Positions 19,465 to 30,892 of a DNA stretch of 64,000 bases are shown in pieces (position 1 is the stretch's first letter; every line of letters begins with the position of its first letter). The DNA is from Bolinopsis microptera. Its lineage: Eukaryota > Ctenophora > Tentaculata > Lobata > Bolinopsidae. The stretch lies in contig NC_087074.1 in assembly GCF_026151205.1 (NCBI RefSeq), positions 20,267,240 through 20,331,239 on the forward strand. The letters are read 5' to 3'. A program made the translations under genes and the position numbers. Below the pieces are notes generated by a model. The model worked only from the letters and a program-made list of their open reading frames with translations, ran no database searches and was not told the origin of the DNA.

Positions 19465-21989
19465 TGTATAGTAATGTACAAGTATACACACGCAAAGGCT
19501 TACTACGCGGTAGCAGCAAACTGAATTTATCGCAAAATTACAACATTGTGTAAACTTGTATGTAATTGACTGATTTGAAAGATTTCAATAAAAAAAATAC
19601 AATAGACCATTTTATAACAACATAATGAAGAATAGGGACACATTACTTCGATCACCTGAAGATATTCATGCTTGCCCCATGTCGATACACATATATCCAG
19701 TATTGGACACAACAAATTGGACTTGTTTGATCCCTGTATATTACGTCTGTGATGGTTTCTCTGACTGCTTAACTGACGAGTGTGATTGCGGAGGGGAGAC
19801 TACCGAGCAGTCAGTAAACCAGACTCCGATTTTCTACTGTGCTCAACAGCCTGGATGTGTCTCATTTCCACAGGTAACGAAAACATAAGAAAATATTTTT
19901 CTTTATGAATACAACAGTGCGAATGATCACAGATTATTAACTCCCCACTTGTTTATCGCACGTTTCTAATAATAATAAACATATCCCTGTCTGTTTTATG
20001 AATATGACTGCACCTCCCACCTCAGATTTGCGATAACATAGAAGACTGTTTAGACGGTAGTGACGAGAGTTTCTGTTCAAACAACGATCAAATAGAACAG
20101 AATAGTTTAAAAAGGGACAATCCAGTTGCGCAATGCATAAACAATTACAGTCTTCCTGAAAATAACATATGGCTTTACCAGCATGAGCAGTTAATAATGT
20201 TCTGTGAAAATAATTGCAGCAGTTATTTTTCAAAATCAGATCAATGGTATAAGTTTTGCAAGCTCCTAGGCTTTAACCATATTTCAATTCCTGCACTATA
20301 TTTGTGTCATTATATGCCTAGCCTGGAATCAATTTGTGACAATAAAATAGACTGTACAAATGGTGAAGATGAAGTTGGATGTCCGGGCAGATTCTACTGC
20401 TATAACCACCTTGAAAATGTGTCTACAAGCGAAAGGACATTGTCGGTTTCACCGGATAAGAAATGCGATCAAGTTAAAGATTGCCCAAATAATATGGATG
20501 AGTGTAATATTGACTGTGACCTAGGCAACATAGCTTCTCCAAAATCCCTCATAAAATCGAATGCTCTCTCGTGTTCAAATCTCATCTTTGGATTAGCTGT
20601 TTTGATTCTGAATGTAAAGAACGGTTATAAAGCAATGAAACGCACAGCCACTAATGTTATTGCGAAAACTGATAGACTTCTTTGCATACAAATATTTGCA
20701 TATGACTTTATGATGGGAGTTTATCTTTGCTTCATCGTGCTGGCATCCCTCGTTCTCCGATAACTGGAGGCTATTGTGTACGCTCTGACTGGTGGAGGTC
20801 GAGCGTTTACTGCGATATTTTGGGGGTGATCTTCTCTTTTGCAAGTCACGGATCTCTCTTGATAGTTTCTTTGATGAGTATTGTAAGGAGCATCCAGTGC
20901 ACTGTATCATTTATCAGGATTCCTTATAAAGCCATAATTTTAAGTTCCTGCATCATTTTCACCCTGAACTTGATTCATGCAATACTTCCAGTTGTAAAGC
21001 TTCCCCTAATTGAACACATCTTCAAATCGAAAATCTTCATGGTGAACATTGCCGAAAATCCCTTGTTGAGCTCCTTTGATGAACAGAACATAACAGATCT
21101 GCATAACAAATTCTTTCCAAACCAGACTACTGAGTACATTACAACGATGCTGGATGATTTGAAGCAAATAACAAATATGCCTGAGATCTTCGACTTCAGA
21201 ATGATTGGGTATTACGGGACCACGCCAATTTGCATAAGCAATATATTCAAGGATCAGGAATCTTACCGAGCTTTTAAAATTGGATATTGTACTGCCATAT
21301 CTGTGCTGTTAGCTGTAGTTTCAGTATCATATATTTTAATAGTGGTGAAGCATAACAAGTCAGCAGCAATTGCAAACGACAACCAGGGAGATCATCAGCA
21401 AAACAAAGACCTCCTTATCAAGGTTTGCTTGATGATCGGATCTCAACTGGTAAGCTGGGTGTCCCTAATAATAACCGCTAACTATTTCATCGGCACTGAC
21501 GGAAGTTCTGTACCAGAATATGTATTTGAAGTTTTCGCCCTGTTTGTGATGCCCATCAACAGTTTGCTTAACCCAATATTTTACAGTGATATGTAATATG
21601 TATAAAATTGTCAAGCAGAATGGTTCATATATTATTAGTGCTATTGTTACTAGAATTAACAAAAGAGTTAATCCATCTGACCAAACAGCAGAGTATGAAA
21701 TGAACAATATCAATCGGCCATGAATTTAACAGACTGAGGAAAGCTGACGAATATATCATAACATTAACATATTATATGAATAATATGGGTCAGAAGTATT
21801 GACACAAATATAGGTAAAAGCATTTACCGCTATGACCGTAAAATGTAAAATAAACAAAATGTCGCTTGTTTTTCTATCAACATTTACCTTGATTAACATC
21901 AGTAATCGTGTGCTATTCATGCTGCTGATATTATACACTGTGGAGCCTTTTATCTGCTCAAGAGGGTTTATGCCAAGGATAAGCACATT

Positions 21990-23335
21990 GCAGTGAATTT
22001 AACAAAAAAAAATAGAATAAAAAAAAGAGAAAACAAATTTGACAACGTATTCAGTTTTGGGATATGATTAAGCTGCTGTATGTTAGTTTTTATTATATAT
22101 ATGTTCGTTTTGTTAGTCAGCTGTTTTATTAATTGTGTGTTATTCAATATTCATGTTGCTAATACGTATACACTATTCAGCTGTTAAATTTTTGCTCATT
22201 CTATTTGCTTCAGAATAAAATTTAACAAAAAATCAGAATAAAGAAAGAGAAAAAAAAATTGGCAACGTAGTCAGTTTTGGGATATGATTAAGCTGCTGTA
22301 TATTAGTTTTTATGTTCCGTTTTGTTAGTCAATTGTTTTATTAATTGTGTGTTATTCAATATTCATGTTGCTAATACTTATACACTATTCAGCTGGTAAA
22401 TTTTGCTCTTTTTTATATTTGCTTAAGAATAAAATTTAACAAAAATCAGAATAAAGAAAGAAAAAAAATTTGGCAACGTATTCAGTTTTGGGATATGATT
22501 AAGCTGCTGTATATTTGTTTTATGTTCCGTTTTGTTAGTCAGTTGTTTAATTAATTGTGTGTTATTCAATATTCATGTTGCTAATGTTTATATACTATTC
22601 AGCTGTTAAATTTTTGCTTAAGAATAAAATTTAACAAAAAATCAGAATAAATAAAATGAGAAAAAAATTGTCGTTGACAACGTATTCAGTTTTGGGATGA
22701 GATAAAGCTGCTGTATATTAGTTTTTATGTTCCGTTTTGTTAGTCAGTTGTTTTATTAATTGCGTGAATATACGTTGTTCAATATTTATGTTGCTAATAT
22801 TTATTAACCTGGGGACCCCAGGCTATTATATTTATGTTCATAATCCGAATGGAAATTTGGCGGAATGACATGCTGAGCGCCGGCCAGTAAATATTTATAT
22901 ACCATTCATCTGTTAAATTTTTGCTCTTTTTATTTTGTATTTGCTGGAGAGTTATATAAAATTAAACAAAAAATCAGAAAAAAAATTTGACAACGTACTC
23001 AGTTTTTGGATATGATTATGATAAAGCTGCTGTATATTAATTATATTATTATTAGTTTTTATGTTCCGTTTTGTTAGTCAGTTGTTTTATCAATTGTGTG
23101 TTATTCAATATTTATGTTGCCAATATTTGATATCTATATACTATTCAGCTGTTAAGTTTTTGCTCTTTTTATTTGTTTAAGAGTAAAATTTTACAAAAAA
23201 TCAGAATAAAGAAAAAGAGAAAAACAAATTTGACAACGTATTCAGTTTTGGGATGAGATAAAGCTGCTGTATATTAGTTTTTATGTTCCGTTTCATTAGT
23301 CAGTTGCTTTATTATTTTTGTGTTATTCAATTCAG
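21990..23335. repeat. Satellite block (~212-bp family), copy-2 flank
   Basis: About six units, the last ones (from ~22600) matching 8240-8939 nearly base for base and including the GGGGACCCC module at 22803. This is the left edge of duplicated segment 2. The right-hand part has an additional ~40 bp (GCCGGCCAGTAAATATT region, ~22880) missing at 8525. Confidence 0.85.
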
Positions 23336-23434
23336 ACAACCTTATAACGTAAATGTGGCACTGTGGCACTTGTGGCACTCACATGTGGCACTTGCGGCAC
23401 TATCATATGTAGCATGTGGCACTGATAGTGCCGC
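23336..23434. repeat. Left half of GTGGCAC-rich MITE (copy 2)
   Basis: Same tip and repeat blocks as 8940-9058, shorter by one TGGCAC period, and again fused to the gag 3' end. Confidence 0.7.
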
Positions 23435-24384
23435 AAGTACGATTTTCAGCCGGCTTGTAGTAAGTTCGGTTATCATTGAAATTTCTTCCAGCATAACTAA
23501 TGCCTGCTCTTTCCCCTCTTTGTGCATTGTTAAATGACTTGTTGCGACGCTCATTTTGAAATTTGAAACAGTTCTGTTTAATGTGACCTGCTTTGTTACA
23601 GTAGTGACAAACTTTCTTAGTCTTTCTTGGTGCTATGCAATTAACAGCCCAGTGGCCATATTTTCCGCAGTTAAAACAATTTCCACTAACTTTATTAGAG
23701 TTATCAATTTTAGGAGCTTCTGCTTTTAAAATTTCAATTTCGTGTCCGCCAGAAGCTTGTTTCCTGGCTTCTAAATTCTTCTCTAAATCTATAGCGTCCC
23801 GATATAAGGTTGCAAAGTCGGGTGTTTTACTATTCATTAAATGAATTGCAATTGAGTTGTTTAGTAGGCCGTACACAAAAATATTTCGTATATTTGCCTC
23901 ACGAGCTGCAGATTCAGCTTCGTCGTACGCTTTGCTAGCCATCCTTTGTAATTTTCGGCCAAATTGTTCACAAGTTTCGGAGGGTAATTGCTTCATTGCA
24001 AATAGTTTTGCTCGTGCTTGCTGTCTACTGTCTGGTTCTAGAATATTTCGCAGCCTTTTTTTAAATTCAGTCCAGTTGTTTTTCTGGTCCGAATTAAGTT
24101 TAATAGCGCTCAGTTTCTCATTACTTTCTGTATCGAGATAAGTGAAAAGGAGCCTCCCACGATCCGCTTCCGGAATATTTAAAATTCGGGCAAAATTAGA
24201 CCAACTTTCCAAATATGCATTAAAGTCCTCGCCGTACTTAAAAATTTGAGGTTTCCTGCTTGCATGCGGTACTGTTGTCCCTCCGGAAAACTACTTTACT
24301 TAAATCACTTAACAAATTTTCTTTAGCTGCCACTTCTGTTTCTTGTTTAATTACATTAACTTGCTCTTCTGTAAAAGTTGCCAT
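23403..24384 (-). pseudogene. Ty3/Gypsy-type Gag, frameshifted copy 2
   Basis: Nearly identical to 9026-10009, with the same two CCHC knuckles and the same repeat-derived C-terminus. The ATG of MATFTEEQ lies at 24382-24384. A 2-bp deletion near 24267 (GCATGCGGTACT here, GCATGCGAGGTACT in copy 1) shifts the frame after about 40 residues. The downstream frame is open but has no native start. The lesion postdates the duplication. Confidence 0.8.
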
Positions 24385-24670
24385 TCTTAATTTTAAACGC
24401 CATACTTGATATAAACAATACCTCAAATATCAGTGCGGTAGCAGGTTTCTATGTTTGGGCTCTTCCACTTGTCGTACTCTGCGTCGGCGGGCTCAGTCAG
24501 CAGTTTGTGTTCGTTGGGCGGGCTCTTCGTTGGGCGGGCTCTTCGTTTCTCGTCTTCAGTCTCTGTAGCTGTAGGTTGGGCGGGCTCCAGTCTCTGTAGC
24601 TATAGGTTGGGCGGGCTCCAGTCTCTGATGGTTTAGAGAATGTGCGTGGGCTCTTTATCCTCGTCGCCAA

Positions 24671-25225
24671 TGTTAACGGGGTTCTTCTCTTGTATTGTTT
24701 TGGGGAACAACGGAAACAACAGTTTAGGAGAAGTGGTATAAAATAAACTAACTTTTACGACACGAAACATCTGTATTTATATTACCTGCCGTGCAGGTGC
24801 TAACTAGTATTTTGACGTCAAACTAATGTTAGTGCACGAGCTGACCGGGGTTACAATAGTTTAATGAGGCTTAGTCCACCTGCTATGGTCATGTGACCTA
24901 GGTCACATGACTTACAACCAATGGACGGCTACCTCGCCTAGTTGTCGACCAATGGTAAAATTCCAGTATATTTTGTAACTATCTCTTTTTCTTTAAAGTA
25001 CTTTATTTAAAGTCAGAGCGGTCACTTAAATGCATGCTTGAATGAACCGACCCTAATGGTCCTAGACAGGTCACGATCAAACCTCCTGTGTCCTGTTCCA
25101 TATTATCTTAATCATAATTATGCAATTCTATTACCTAACATACGGACGAGACATTTCCAACCTTGTTATTAATATTATGAGTCTTCTCACCCTGGTCCCC
25201 TTTACTGTAATCACCGTGATTAACA
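24671..25225 (-). mobile_element. 5' LTR of the Gypsy fragment (copy 2, full length)
   Basis: 555 bp, on the minus strand starting TGTTAATCACGG and ending CCCCGTTAACA, so it has TG...CA ends with a TGTTAA/TTAACA inverted repeat. It is followed by TTGGCGACGAGG and the gag leader. The palindrome described at 10483 is retained. No 3' LTR or pol is present in the window. Confidence 0.75.
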
Positions 25226-25595
25226 TAGTCCCGTGGGCCTATGTGGGTACGTATTTTAAGTCACATACGGACACTTCATTCAGACCACTATGACAGCCCT
25301 GGTATGGTCACAACCGCGGCGGTTACAGGTCTCTTCTGGGTGATGTGGAGTCCTACTGTGGTACGGTTCCACCTCTCTGCTATAAAAGGGGAAGACTCGA
25401 TACCGGCATGGCTGGAAAAAATGCGGTATCTCTACATGTCGCCCGGTTGGGAGCGTACTTAAACCCGCTTATCTATACCTTGACATTTTTTCATCGCCTC
25501 AATCAATTAACAATTCTTTAAAAATCTATGATGCGATGCCCGAGACTGCAGCAGTAGCCGCAACAGAAACTGCAGACACCACGATAAAAATTTAA
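25226..25595 (+). promoter_or_regulatory. TATA promoter-like region and H1-like start (copy 2)
   Basis: Counterpart of 10656-11020, with TATAAAAG at 25381-25388 and the same short ATG frame. The MITE follows directly, without the Penelope insertion. Confidence 0.35.
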
Positions 25596-26002
25596 TAAAT
25601 ACAGAATAAATGTTTATTAATCCACGAATCAACGCTCACGGATCGCGCTTTCTCACAAATCAACGCTCTCTTACTGATCAGGATCTTATTCTTAGTGCTT
25701 AGTTTTACAAATTTGTTTTTTGTTACACCATCAAACATGGAATAATTGCTATTGCAATGAAAGCCAAGCCTCGCATACGAATATATGTAATTCAATTATG
25801 CATAATGGCAGGCAAAATGCAGCGATTTCATTGGACAAGAGCAACTGTTGGCGACGTTTGACTACAAATGGCAGCGTTTGATTGAAAACCTGGTTTCAGC
25901 AACCCCTGTGATTGATCAAATTATATTATTTTGCTGAGTGGTTTCTTAAAAACAATATCTTCAAGAACGCGAGCGTTGATTCGTGTATTTATTCTGTATT
26001 TA
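25596..26002. mobile_element. 407-bp MITE (copy 2)
   Basis: Same length and ends as 11719-12125, with a few substitutions. TAAATACAGAAT occurs once here, which shows the pre-insertion state of the Penelope target. Confidence 0.65.
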
Positions 26003-26112
26003 ATAAACTATCTTAGATATAGGGCAGTCGAGTTTTCTTCCTTTTTCTTTCAACGTTGGACAGCTGCACTCGTGCATACCGAATTTTTTGGCAGTCCTTG
26101 AAAATTAGTGCC

Positions 26113-28298
26113 ATGACAAGAAGGAGCCATTTAATAATAGGTATATTAATTGACACCTCAATGACACCTCATTGACATACAATAGACCATTTTATAACAA
26201 CATAATGAAGAATAGGGACACATTACTTCGATCACCTGAAGATATTCATGCTTGCCCCATGTCGATACACATATATCCAGTATTGGACACAACAAATTGG
26301 ACTTGTTTGATCCCTGTATATTTCGTCTGTGATGGTTTCTCTGATTGCTTAACTGACGAGTGTGATTGCGGAGGGGAGACTACCGAGCAGTCAGTAAACC
26401 AGACTCCGATTTTCTACTGTGCTCAACAGCCTGGATGTGTCTCATTTCCACAGGTAACGAAAACATAAGAAAATATTTTTCTTTATGAATACAACAGTGC
26501 GAATGATCACAGATTATTAACTCCCCACTTGTTTATCGCACGTTTCTAATAATAATAAACATATCCCTGTTTGTTTTATGAATATGACTGCACCTCCCAC
26601 CTCAGATTTGCGATAACATAGAAGACTGTTTAGACGGTAGTGACGAGAGTTTCTGTTCAAACAACGATCAGATAGAACAGAATAGTTTAAAAAGGGACAA
26701 TCCAGTTGCGCAATGCATAAACAATTACAGTCTTTCTGAAAATAACATATGGTTATACCAGCATGAGCAGTTAATAATGTTCTGTGAAAATAATTGCAGC
26801 AGTTATTTTTCAAAATCAGATCAATGGTATAAGTTTTGCAAGCTCCTAGGCTTTAACCATATTTCACTTCCTGCACTATATTTTTGTCATTATATGCCTA
26901 GCCTGGAATCAATTTGTGACAATAAAATAGACTGTACAAATGGTGAAGATGAAGTTGGATGTCCGGGCAGATTCTACTGCTATAACCACCTTGAAAATGT
27001 GTCTACAAGCGAAAGGACATTGTCGGTTTCACCTGGATAAGAAATGCGATCAAGTTAAAGATTGCCCAAATAATATGGATGAGTGTAATATTGACTGTGA
27101 CCTAGGCAACATAGCTTCTCCAAAATCCCTCATAAAATCGAATGCTCTCTTTTGTTTAAATGTCATCTTTGGATTAGCTGTTTTGATTCTGAATGTAAGG
27201 AACGGTTATAAAGCAATGAAAGGCACAGCCACTAATGTTATTGCGAAAACTGATAGACTTCTTTGCATACAAATATTTGCATATGACTTTATGATGGGAC
27301 TTTATCTTTGCTTCATCGTGCTGGCATCCCTCGTTCTCCGATATACTGGAGGCTATTGTGTACGCTCTGACTGGTGGAGGTCGAGCGTTTACTGCAATAT
27401 TTTGGGGGTGATCTTCTCTTTTGCAAGTCACGGATCTCTCTTGATAGTTTCTTTGATGAGTATTGTAAGGAGCATCCAGTGCACTGTATCATTTATCAGG
27501 ATTCCTTATAAAGCCATAATTTTAAGTTCCTGCATCATTTTCACCCTCAACTTGATTCATGCAATACTTCCAGTTGTAAAGCTTCCCCTAATTGAACACA
27601 TCTTCAAATCGAAAATCTTCATGGTGAACATTGCCGAAAATCCCTTGTTGAGCTCCTTTGATGAACAGAACATAACAGATCTGCATAACAAATTCTTTCC
27701 AAACCAGACTACTGAGTACATTACAACGATGCTGGATGATTTGAAGCAAATAACAAATATGCCTGAGATCTTCGACTTCAGAATGATTGGGTATTACGGG
27801 ACCACGCCAATTTGCATAAGCAATATATTCAAGGATCAGGAATCTTACCGAGCTTTTAAAATTGGATATTGTACTGCCATATCTGTGCTGTTAGCTGTAG
27901 TTTCAGTATCATATATTTTAATAGTGGTGAAGCATAACAAGTCAGCAGCAATTGCAAACGACAACCAGGGAGATCATCAGCAAAACAAAGACCTCCTTAT
28001 CAAGGTCTGCTTGATGATCGGATCTCAACTGGTAAGCTGGGTGTCCCTAATAATAACCGCTAACTATTTCATCGGCACTGACGGTAGTTCTGTACCAGAA
28101 TATGTATTTGAAGTTTTCGCCCTGTTTGTGATGCCCATCAACAGTTTGCTTAACCCAATATTTTACAGTGATATGTATAAAATTGTCAAGCAGAAATGTT
28201 CATATATTATTAGTGCTATTGTTAATAGAATTAACAAAAGAGTGAATCCATCTGACCAAACAGCAGAGTATGAAATGAACAATATCAATCGGCCATGA
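26113..28298 (+). pseudogene. LDLa-module GPCR, copy 2, disrupted at other sites
   Basis: The ATG at 26113 matches copy 1, but about 190 bp of the signal-peptide exon is deleted after codon 13. The deletion is joined through a small GACACCTCA duplication that soon gives a stop. Coding then resumes (26172-26453), followed by a GT-AG intron (26454-26605) and the long last exon (26606-28298). An extra T at ~27034 shifts the frame between the third and fourth cysteine modules. From there the seven-helix region is fully open, including TM2-TM3 (intact, unlike copy 1) and a C-terminal tail ending NNINRP. TM7 has NPIFY. As it stands it lacks a signal peptide and a continuous frame, yet its helical half is better preserved than in copy 1. 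Confidence 0.8.
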
Positions 28299-28569
28299 AT
28301 TTAACAGACTGAGGAAAGCTGACGAATATACCTCATAACATTAACATATTATATGAATAATATGGGTCAGAAGTATTGACACAAATATAGGTAAAAGCAT
28401 TTACCGCTATGACCGTAAAATGTAAAATAAACAAAATGTCGCTTGTTTTTCTATCAATATTTACCTTGAATAACATCAGTAATCGTGTGCTATTCATGCT
28501 GCTGATATTATACACTGTGGAGCCTTTTATCTGCTCAAGAGGGTTTATGCCAAGGATAAGCACATTGCA

Positions 28570-29490
28570 GTAAATTTAACAAAAAAATAGAATAAAGAAA
28601 AAGAGAAAACAAATTTGACAATGTATTCAGTTTTTGGATATGATTAAGCTGCTGTATGTTAGTTTTTATGTTCCGTTTTGTTAGTCAGTTGTTTAATTAA
28701 TTGTGTGGTATTCAATATTCATGTTGCTAATACTTTTATACTATTCAGCTGTTAAATTTTCGCTCTTTTTTTGTTGTTTAAAAATAAAATTTAACAAAAA
28801 ATCAAAGCAGAATGAAGAAAAAGAGAAAAAAAAAATTGACTGCATATTTAGTTTTGGGATATGATAAAGCTGCTGTATATTAGTTGTTATGTTCCGTTTT
28901 GTTAGTCAATTGTTTTATTAATTGTGTGTTATTCAATATTCATGTTGCTAATACTTATATACCTATTCAGCTGTTAAATATTTGCTCATTTTATTTGCTT
29001 CAGAATAAAATTGAACAAAAAATCAGAATAAAGAAAGAGAAAAAAAAATTGGCAACGTATTCAGTTTTGGGATATGATAAAGCTGCTGTATATTAGTTTT
29101 TTGTTCCGTTTTGTTAGTCAATTGTTTTTGTTAGTCAATTGTTATTCAATATTCATGCTGCTAATACGTATACACTATTCAGCTGTTAAATTTTTGCTCA
29201 TTTTATTTGCTTCAGAATAAAATTTAACAAAAAATCAGAATAAAGAAAAAGAAAAAAAAATTGGCAGTGTATTCAGTTTTGGGATATGATTAAGCTGCTG
29301 TATATTTGTTTTATGTTCCGTTTTGTTAGTCAGTTGTTTAATTAATTGTGTGTTATTCAATATTCATGTTGCTAATACTTATATACTATTCAGCTGTTAA
29401 ATTTTTGCTCATTTCATTTGCTTAAGAATAAAATTTAACAAAAAATCAGAATAAAGAAAGAGAAGAACAAATTTTACAACGTATTCAGTT
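28570..29490. repeat. Satellite block (~212-bp family)
   Basis: Four to five units after the receptor 3' region, with the same opening and closing motifs as elsewhere. It is interrupted at 29493 by a hairpin. Confidence 0.85.
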
Positions 29491-29492
29491 TT

Positions 29493-29665
29493 GATTTCTC
29501 TTGGAGAATTTCTCTTTAGACTCTTAACTTGCGAACAAATTGAAGCAGCAAACTTTAGGCTAGAAACTTTATTGTTTTCAATTCAATAAAGTTTCTAGCC
29601 TAAAGTTTGCTGCTTCAATTTGTTCGCAAGTTAAGAGTCTAAAGAGAAATTCTCCAAAAGAAATC
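29493..29665. repeat. 82-bp-arm snap-back hairpin inside the satellite
   Basis: 29493-29574 pairs with 29584-29665 (sum 59158), with one mismatch and a 9-nt loop. It interrupts a satellite unit after GTATTCAGTTTT, and the satellite resumes near 29705. It is unrelated in sequence to the hairpin at 7911. Confidence 0.85.
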
Positions 29666-29699
29666 AAGTTCAAATGCGACTCATAAATATAGCCCCCTT

Positions 29700-29975
29700 G
29701 AACTATGTATTCAGTTTTGGGATATGATAAAGCTGCTGTATATTAGTTTTTTGTTCCGTTTTGTTAGTCAATTGTTTTATTAATTGTGTGTTATTCAATA
29801 TTCATGTTGCTAATACGTATACACTATTCAGCTGTTAAATTTTTGCTCATTCTATTTGCTTCAGAATAAAATTTAACAAAAAATCAGAATAAAGAAAGAG
29901 AAAAAAAAATTGGTAACGTATTCAGTTTTGGGATATGATTAAGCTGCTGTATATTTGTTTTATGTTCCGTTTTGT
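29700..29975. repeat. Satellite remainder
   Basis: A little over one unit of the 212-bp family, broken off in the TTTTGTTAGT block where the Penelope-like RT fragment begins. Confidence 0.8.
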
Positions 29976-30328
29976 TAGTTGTTGATTTAAATATTAATAT
30001 TTTCACAGAAGGACTAGAAATATCAGTGTATAACAAAACTGATGATTTTAATTTTCATGTTGTATCCCTTACATTTCCTCACAGTAACATCCCAACTGAG
30101 GTTGGCTACAACGTCTTTTCAAGTCAAGTTCTTAGATATGGTAATGTTTGCACTAGATTGGATATCTTTACCTCCCATCTTCACAAAATATTCAAAATTC
30201 TAATTGATAGAGGATATAGCCGTGATAGACTGATTAAAGGCATTAAACGTTGTCTGAGGAAATATGATAACGTTTTCAGGAAGTTCGGTATTCTAGATGA
30301 CCGTAACATTATTAAAGAACTCCCCTAA
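29972..30328 (+). CDS. Penelope-like RT C-terminal fragment
   Basis: About 118 codons whose first few read from the satellite. The remainder resembles the end of the RT domain of Penelope-like elements: a strand pair like LNINIFTEGLEISVYNKTDD, the FPHSNIP segment, SSQVLRYGNVC (usual pattern SQ.LR...C), and a helical tail with LIDRGYSRDRLIKGIKRCLR. No GIY-YIG domain follows before the stop at 30328. It is a 5'-truncated insertion into satellite DNA. It could belong to the same family as the GIY-YIG piece at 11393, but the two share no overlapping sequence. Confidence 0.6.
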   Translation: MLVVDLNINIFTEGLEISVYNKTDDFNFHVVSLTFPHSNIPTEVGYNVFSSQVLRYGNVCTRLDIFTSHLHKIFKILIDRGYSRDRLIKGIKRCLRKYDNVFRKFGILDDRNIIKELP

Positions 30329-30892
30329 TATCTTTTGATTTATTGAAACACGGGTACTAACTCTGCTAAACTGAACAAATTATGAAACTTAGGTGAATAA
30401 GTGTACAACGTGCTAAACCGAAGTTCAGACTGACCAGTGAAAATGGGCGAGCGTACCAAGTGTCATTTTAATTAGAAGTTTTAGTCAGTGATTTATTATT
30501 GTAGCTTGTAATTACAATATCTAATGCTCCTATAAATACTTTAATTAATTGTTTGTCCCGTTATCCTTTTTCCTTCCTCTTTTCCTTGTCATCCCCTTTA
30601 GTTTTAAGATTCTTGCTATAAATGGCTACAGCTAACACTATTAATGCTAAGTACCAAACAACAAGTGGGAGGTGGATCGTTGGTACCATTAAATCGATTT
30701 AACACCGCAATTCCAGTCGCAAGCCTGGGACCACTACTAGCATAGTCACAACATCTACAAAGCTGCCATATAGCCTGACTGACAATTTTCTCGACTGACT
30801 GACAATGTTTCTTCTTTTTCCCCATTTAGAATACAAAGATTAGTACATTTTAGCTTATGATTAATATTATATTTTTACCTATAGTTTACTTA
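30329..30892. other. 3' region of the Penelope-like fragment, no gene seen
   Basis: About 560 bp of non-coding sequence between the RT fragment stop and the next satellite block. Probably element 3' UTR plus unknown sequence. Confidence 0.45.

Larger units (their letters stand above)
12469..19597 (+). mobile_element. CR1-like LINE insertion with AlkB-SGNH ORF1
   Basis: Relative to copy 2 of the receptor gene, 7.13 kb is inserted between CACCTCATT and TACAATAGACC. The right end is an A-tract preceded by TTCAATAAAA, as for a plus-strand retrotransposon 3' tail. Contents in order: 5' UTR (12469-12926), ORF1 (12927-14297), 82-bp spacer, ORF2 (14380-17916, one nonsense codon), non-coding DNA, and an oppositely oriented ORF1-like gene (18544-19464). 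No target duplication is seen; five target bases (GACAT) appear lost. Confidence 0.8.
12236..21723 (+). pseudogene. LDLa-module GPCR (LGR/relaxin-receptor-like), copy 1, disrupted
   Basis: Exon 1 (12236-12468) encodes a signal peptide (MTRRSHLIIGILIQVFILDL onwards) and a secreted segment, and is cut by the LINE at 12469-19597. Coding resumes at 19598. An intron at 19874-20025 (GT-AG, phase 0) splits an LDLa module whose second half has the calcium-site pattern DCLDGSDESFC. Two further cysteine-rich LDLa-like modules follow (ICDNKIDCTNGEDEVGC; KKCDQVKDCPNNMDEC). Seven helices follow, with TM2 FAYDFMMGVYL, the TM3 cysteine in SSVYCDILG, and TM7 NPIFY. Lesions: the LINE, a 1-bp deletion near 20762 ending TM2 early, and a 7-bp duplication after TM7 (21594) adding a stop. 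By family it would be a plasma-membrane hormone or peptide receptor. Confidence 0.8.
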
